Source: Alteromonas profundi (GTDB lineage: Bacteria > Pseudomonadota > Gammaproteobacteria > Enterobacterales > Alteromonadaceae). Taken from it: a stretch of DNA of 64,000 nt. Positions 62,154-64,000 of this stretch are shown one piece after another. The notes beneath the pieces were generated by a model. It ran no database searches, was not told where the DNA came from, and saw nothing but the letters and a program-made list of their open reading frames with translations. Every line of letters begins with the position of its first letter. Position 1 is the first letter of the stretch. The stretch covers positions 62,001-126,000 of the forward strand of contig NZ_JAAAWN010000010.1 of the NCBI RefSeq assembly GCF_010500865.1, in the 5' to 3' direction. Made by a program: the position numbers and the translations under genes.

Positions 62154-63119
62154 TTAACTATGCGTGCTGGAACCAACCGCGCCGCGTACTCCTAGTAATG
62201 TACCTATAGCCCTAGCAGGAAAATAAAGAAGATAGAAGCAAGCGCAATAGCCTACGCTTACGCCATGGCCAGTTAGTTTCTTCAATCGCAAAATATAGGC
62301 GCTCAGCGGCAGCGCAGCTAAAATAAATAGCGCCAGCGCTACCGCTGTGTGTGCCAAAAGTAATGCGACCGTTGCGGCTACTATACTAAGGGTTACTGCA
62401 AACGGAACGATAAAGCTCGGCCATTCTCTTAAAGGAATATGTCGGCCTTTTAACGACGCTAAATTGGATTGCCCTCGCCAAATTTCTTTTTTCCACATGG
62501 GTATAAACGATTTATCTTCTCCAATATGCACATACTGGGCTTTGGACGTGTAGTGTAAATCCCCAATTTCATTTACTTTATCAGTAAAATAATAGTCTTC
62601 ACAGGTTAAAAGGTGTTCAGGGAATTTTCCTGCACGATTGAAGGTTGATTTGCGTAAAAATAAGTTCCTACCAGGCAAAAAACTCACTTCGGTGTCTAGC
62701 TCTGCGTTGCTTAGCGCTGTTCGTATTTTTTCTAGCGGCGGGGCATCTTTGCTATTAATTTGCATGGCGCTTACCAATGCAATGTGTGAACTTGCATTAA
62801 GAATCTCTTGCATTTCGGCTAACCAATTCTCACTTAGTGCCACATCTGCATCTAAAAATGCGAGAAATTCTCCTTTGGCATTTGCCGCCCCTACGTTTCT
62901 TGAATGAGAGATGGTATTGCTTTCGTCGTTATAAATTACTGAAAAATTTAATGACTCAGTGAATGCTGAAAGCGATTGCGATATCGCCTTATTTTGACTG
63001 ACGATAATGACTTCATAGGTAGTGCAGGGGACGCTCTGCTTTCTAATACTCTCAAGCGTTTGTATGAGCATTTCTTCGCGACCCTTATGGGGAATAATAA
63101 AACTGGTTTGTATGCTCAT
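62154..63119 (-). CDS. GT2-family glycosyltransferase with C-terminal membrane helices
   Basis: A 321-residue GT-A glycosyltransferase. It has TSFIIPHKGREEMLIQTLESI, the DxD-type FLAFLDADVALSENWLAEM near residue 88-106, and LLTCEDYYFTDKVNEIG. The C-terminal 100 residues contain two or three membrane helices (about 226-280 and 298-312), as in processive or membrane-bound GT2 enzymes. It is the first gene of the long reverse-strand series, downstream of the control region 63120-63457. Confidence 0.88.
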   Translation of the reverse strand: MSIQTSFIIPHKGREEMLIQTLESIRKQSVPCTTYEVIIVSQNKAISQSLSAFTESLNFSVIYNDESNTISHSRNVGAANAKGEFLAFLDADVALSENWLAEMQEILNASSHIALVSAMQINSKDAPPLEKIRTALSNAELDTEVSFLPGRNLFLRKSTFNRAGKFPEHLLTCEDYYFTDKVNEIGDLHYTSKAQYVHIGEDKSFIPMWKKEIWRGQSNLASLKGRHIPLREWPSFIVPFAVTLSIVAATVALLLAHTAVALALFILAALPLSAYILRLKKLTGHGVSVGYCACFYLLYFPARAIGTLLGVRGAVGSSTHS

Positions 63120-63457
63120 TGTCTACCTAATTTTTATATTTATTGGCGTTATCTTTAGTCTATTTACAGCGTAAAAGATCAGTAACTTTGCTAAGCTAAT
63201 TACGCGTCTGCTTTACATAACGTAAGCTATGTACTAGTGCCGTAACGTGCTCTGTGCTGGATTTAAAATTAAGTGCAAAGCGTGAATACGCAAACAAACG
63301 CCTGCTGCTAAAATACTGCTTTACGCTAGTATGCCAATCTGTGAGTAGCTTGTGTAGTAGAAAAGCAAAGCCCGTTCTTTTGACCTTGAAGTAGCTTCCA
63401 CGTAGTATCATTTAAAAGTGAGAATAAAACGTTACCTTACTGTTTCGGAAAGCATAA
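63120..63457. other. Divergent control region at the right side of the locus
   Basis: No supported gene lies here. A 71-codon reverse ORF (63196-63411) lacks a ribosome site and recognisable features. The region must contain the promoters of the long reverse series and of the forward glycosyltransferase, but I could not define them. Confidence 0.4.
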
Positions 63458-64000
63458 ATGTTAAACATATGCGTAGTTGCGCAGCGGGTGCCTTACCCCC
63501 CTAATAAAGGCGAGAAGTTACGTACCTTTCATCAAATTGAGCGCTTAGTACAATTAGGTCATCAGGTTGAAGTGTTAGCACTGAAGGAAACGCAGCAGGA
63601 TGAGAAGGATGCTGATGCACTATCGACTAAGCTTAATATTTCTGTTTCTACCTTTCCCCTCCCAGCTAAATTAAGCCGCTATTTAACGGCATTGCTTAAA
63701 GGTTGGCCGTTAAGCGTGGGGGCGTTTTATAGTCAAGCTTTACACAAAGCGATTAACGAAAGAATGACCAGCGCGGTGGACGTTATGCTCTTCTCGGCAT
63801 CAAGTCTGGGGTATTACGTGCTTAATTCTTCCAACAGTACGAATGCAACCCCTCATTTAATGATGGATTTCATGGACGTAGACTCAAGTAAGTGGCAACA
63901 ATATGCCCAAGCTGCGTCTGTACCGATGAAATGGGTATATCGCCGTGAAAGTAAAAAAATTAGACAGTTAGAATCGCAAATCAATCGTGAATTTCTACAA
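63458..64000 (+). CDS. GT4 glycosyltransferase, TIGR03087 type (cut by window edge)
   Basis: ATG 63458, with GGAAA upstream, opens a frame that runs off the window after 181 codons. The N-terminus NICVVAQRVPYPPNKGEKLRTFHQIERLVQLGH is the clear signature of the sugar transferases tied to PEP-CTERM/EpsH1 systems (TIGR03087), and HLMMDFMDVDSSKW follows in the middle. The complete protein should be about 400 residues. Its presence shows that the XrtA locus continues past the right edge. Confidence 0.88.
   Translation, partial: MLNICVVAQRVPYPPNKGEKLRTFHQIERLVQLGHQVEVLALKETQQDEKDADALSTKLNISVSTFPLPAKLSRYLTALLKGWPLSVGAFYSQALHKAINERMTSAVDVMLFSASSLGYYVLNSSNSTNATPHLMMDFMDVDSSKWQQYAQAASVPMKWVYRRESKKIRQLESQINREFLQ

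Noticed and set aside
63196..63411. 71-codon reverse ORF in the right-hand control region
   Set aside because: No ribosome site and no recognisable composition or family; it lies in the region needed for two divergent promoters.

Overview
The window looks like a chromosomal segment of a marine gammaproteobacterium of the Alteromonadaceae, most likely Alteromonas or a close relative. This rests on the gene families present (DUF3718, DUF2780, DUF3081, a WbuC-type cupin, an RlmF-type methyltransferase, a FadE without membrane helices, a large TonB-dependent receptor), the AT-leaning codon use, and the XrtA exosortase locus. I see no rRNA, tRNA, CRISPR array, insertion sequence or phage gene. Nearly all proteins read through intact; the genes at both window edges are cut by the window, not broken.

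Positions 1-32200 are mixed housekeeping DNA. In order: an AidB-type acyl-CoA dehydrogenase (partial), an unrecognised protein, a DUF3718 secreted protein, rlmF, a META-MliC lipoprotein, a crotonase, a SpoU/TrmH RNA methyltransferase, a YlqF-type ribosome-assembly GTPase, a periplasmic protein paired with a transglutaminase, a DUF2780 protein, a WbuC cupin, a Gly-rich lipoprotein, an XRE regulator behind an attenuator-like leader, upp, a LacI-family regulator, tdk coupled to a GGDEF-EAL protein, a TonB-dependent receptor behind a promoter with an operator-like palindrome, fadE, an outer-membrane barrel, a DUF3081 protein, an LpxL acyltransferase, a TcpQ-domain protein, glnE, a DUF350 membrane protein, a GIY-YIG protein and hldE.

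Positions 32300-64000 form one large exopolysaccharide locus of the exosortase A (XrtA/EpsH) type, continuing past the right edge. The machinery comes first: AAA ATPase, TIGR03016-type outer-membrane barrel, tyrosine autokinase, chain-length determinant and Wza-like export lipoprotein. A divergent set follows: EpsB-type priming sugar transferase, polysaccharide deacetylase, and exosortase A fused to an EpsI-like domain. Next is a reverse-strand group: GT2 glycosyltransferase, pyruvyl transferase, O-antigen-ligase/polymerase-like protein, and a parallel beta-helix protein whose end overlaps xrtA. A short forward pair encodes a sugar aminotransferase and a glycosyltransferase-like protein. The last part is a long reverse-strand series: GT2, GT4, FemAB-like, AlkP-fold protein, amidotransferase, GT4, an unknown secreted protein, two glycosyltransferase-like proteins, a PglD/NeuD-like acyltransferase and a Wzx flippase. 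A forward TIGR03087-type glycosyltransferase starts at the right edge. Together these would prime, assemble, flip, polymerise and export an acidic, amino-sugar-containing exopolysaccharide, and sort PEP-CTERM proteins. No PEP-CTERM substrate is encoded here.

The least expected signals are regulatory: a leader with mutually exclusive hairpins upstream of the XRE gene, a promoter flanked by 15-bp inverted repeats upstream of the WbuC cupin, a LacI-like operator at the start of the TonB-receptor transcript, and palindromes in the two divergent control regions of the polysaccharide locus.
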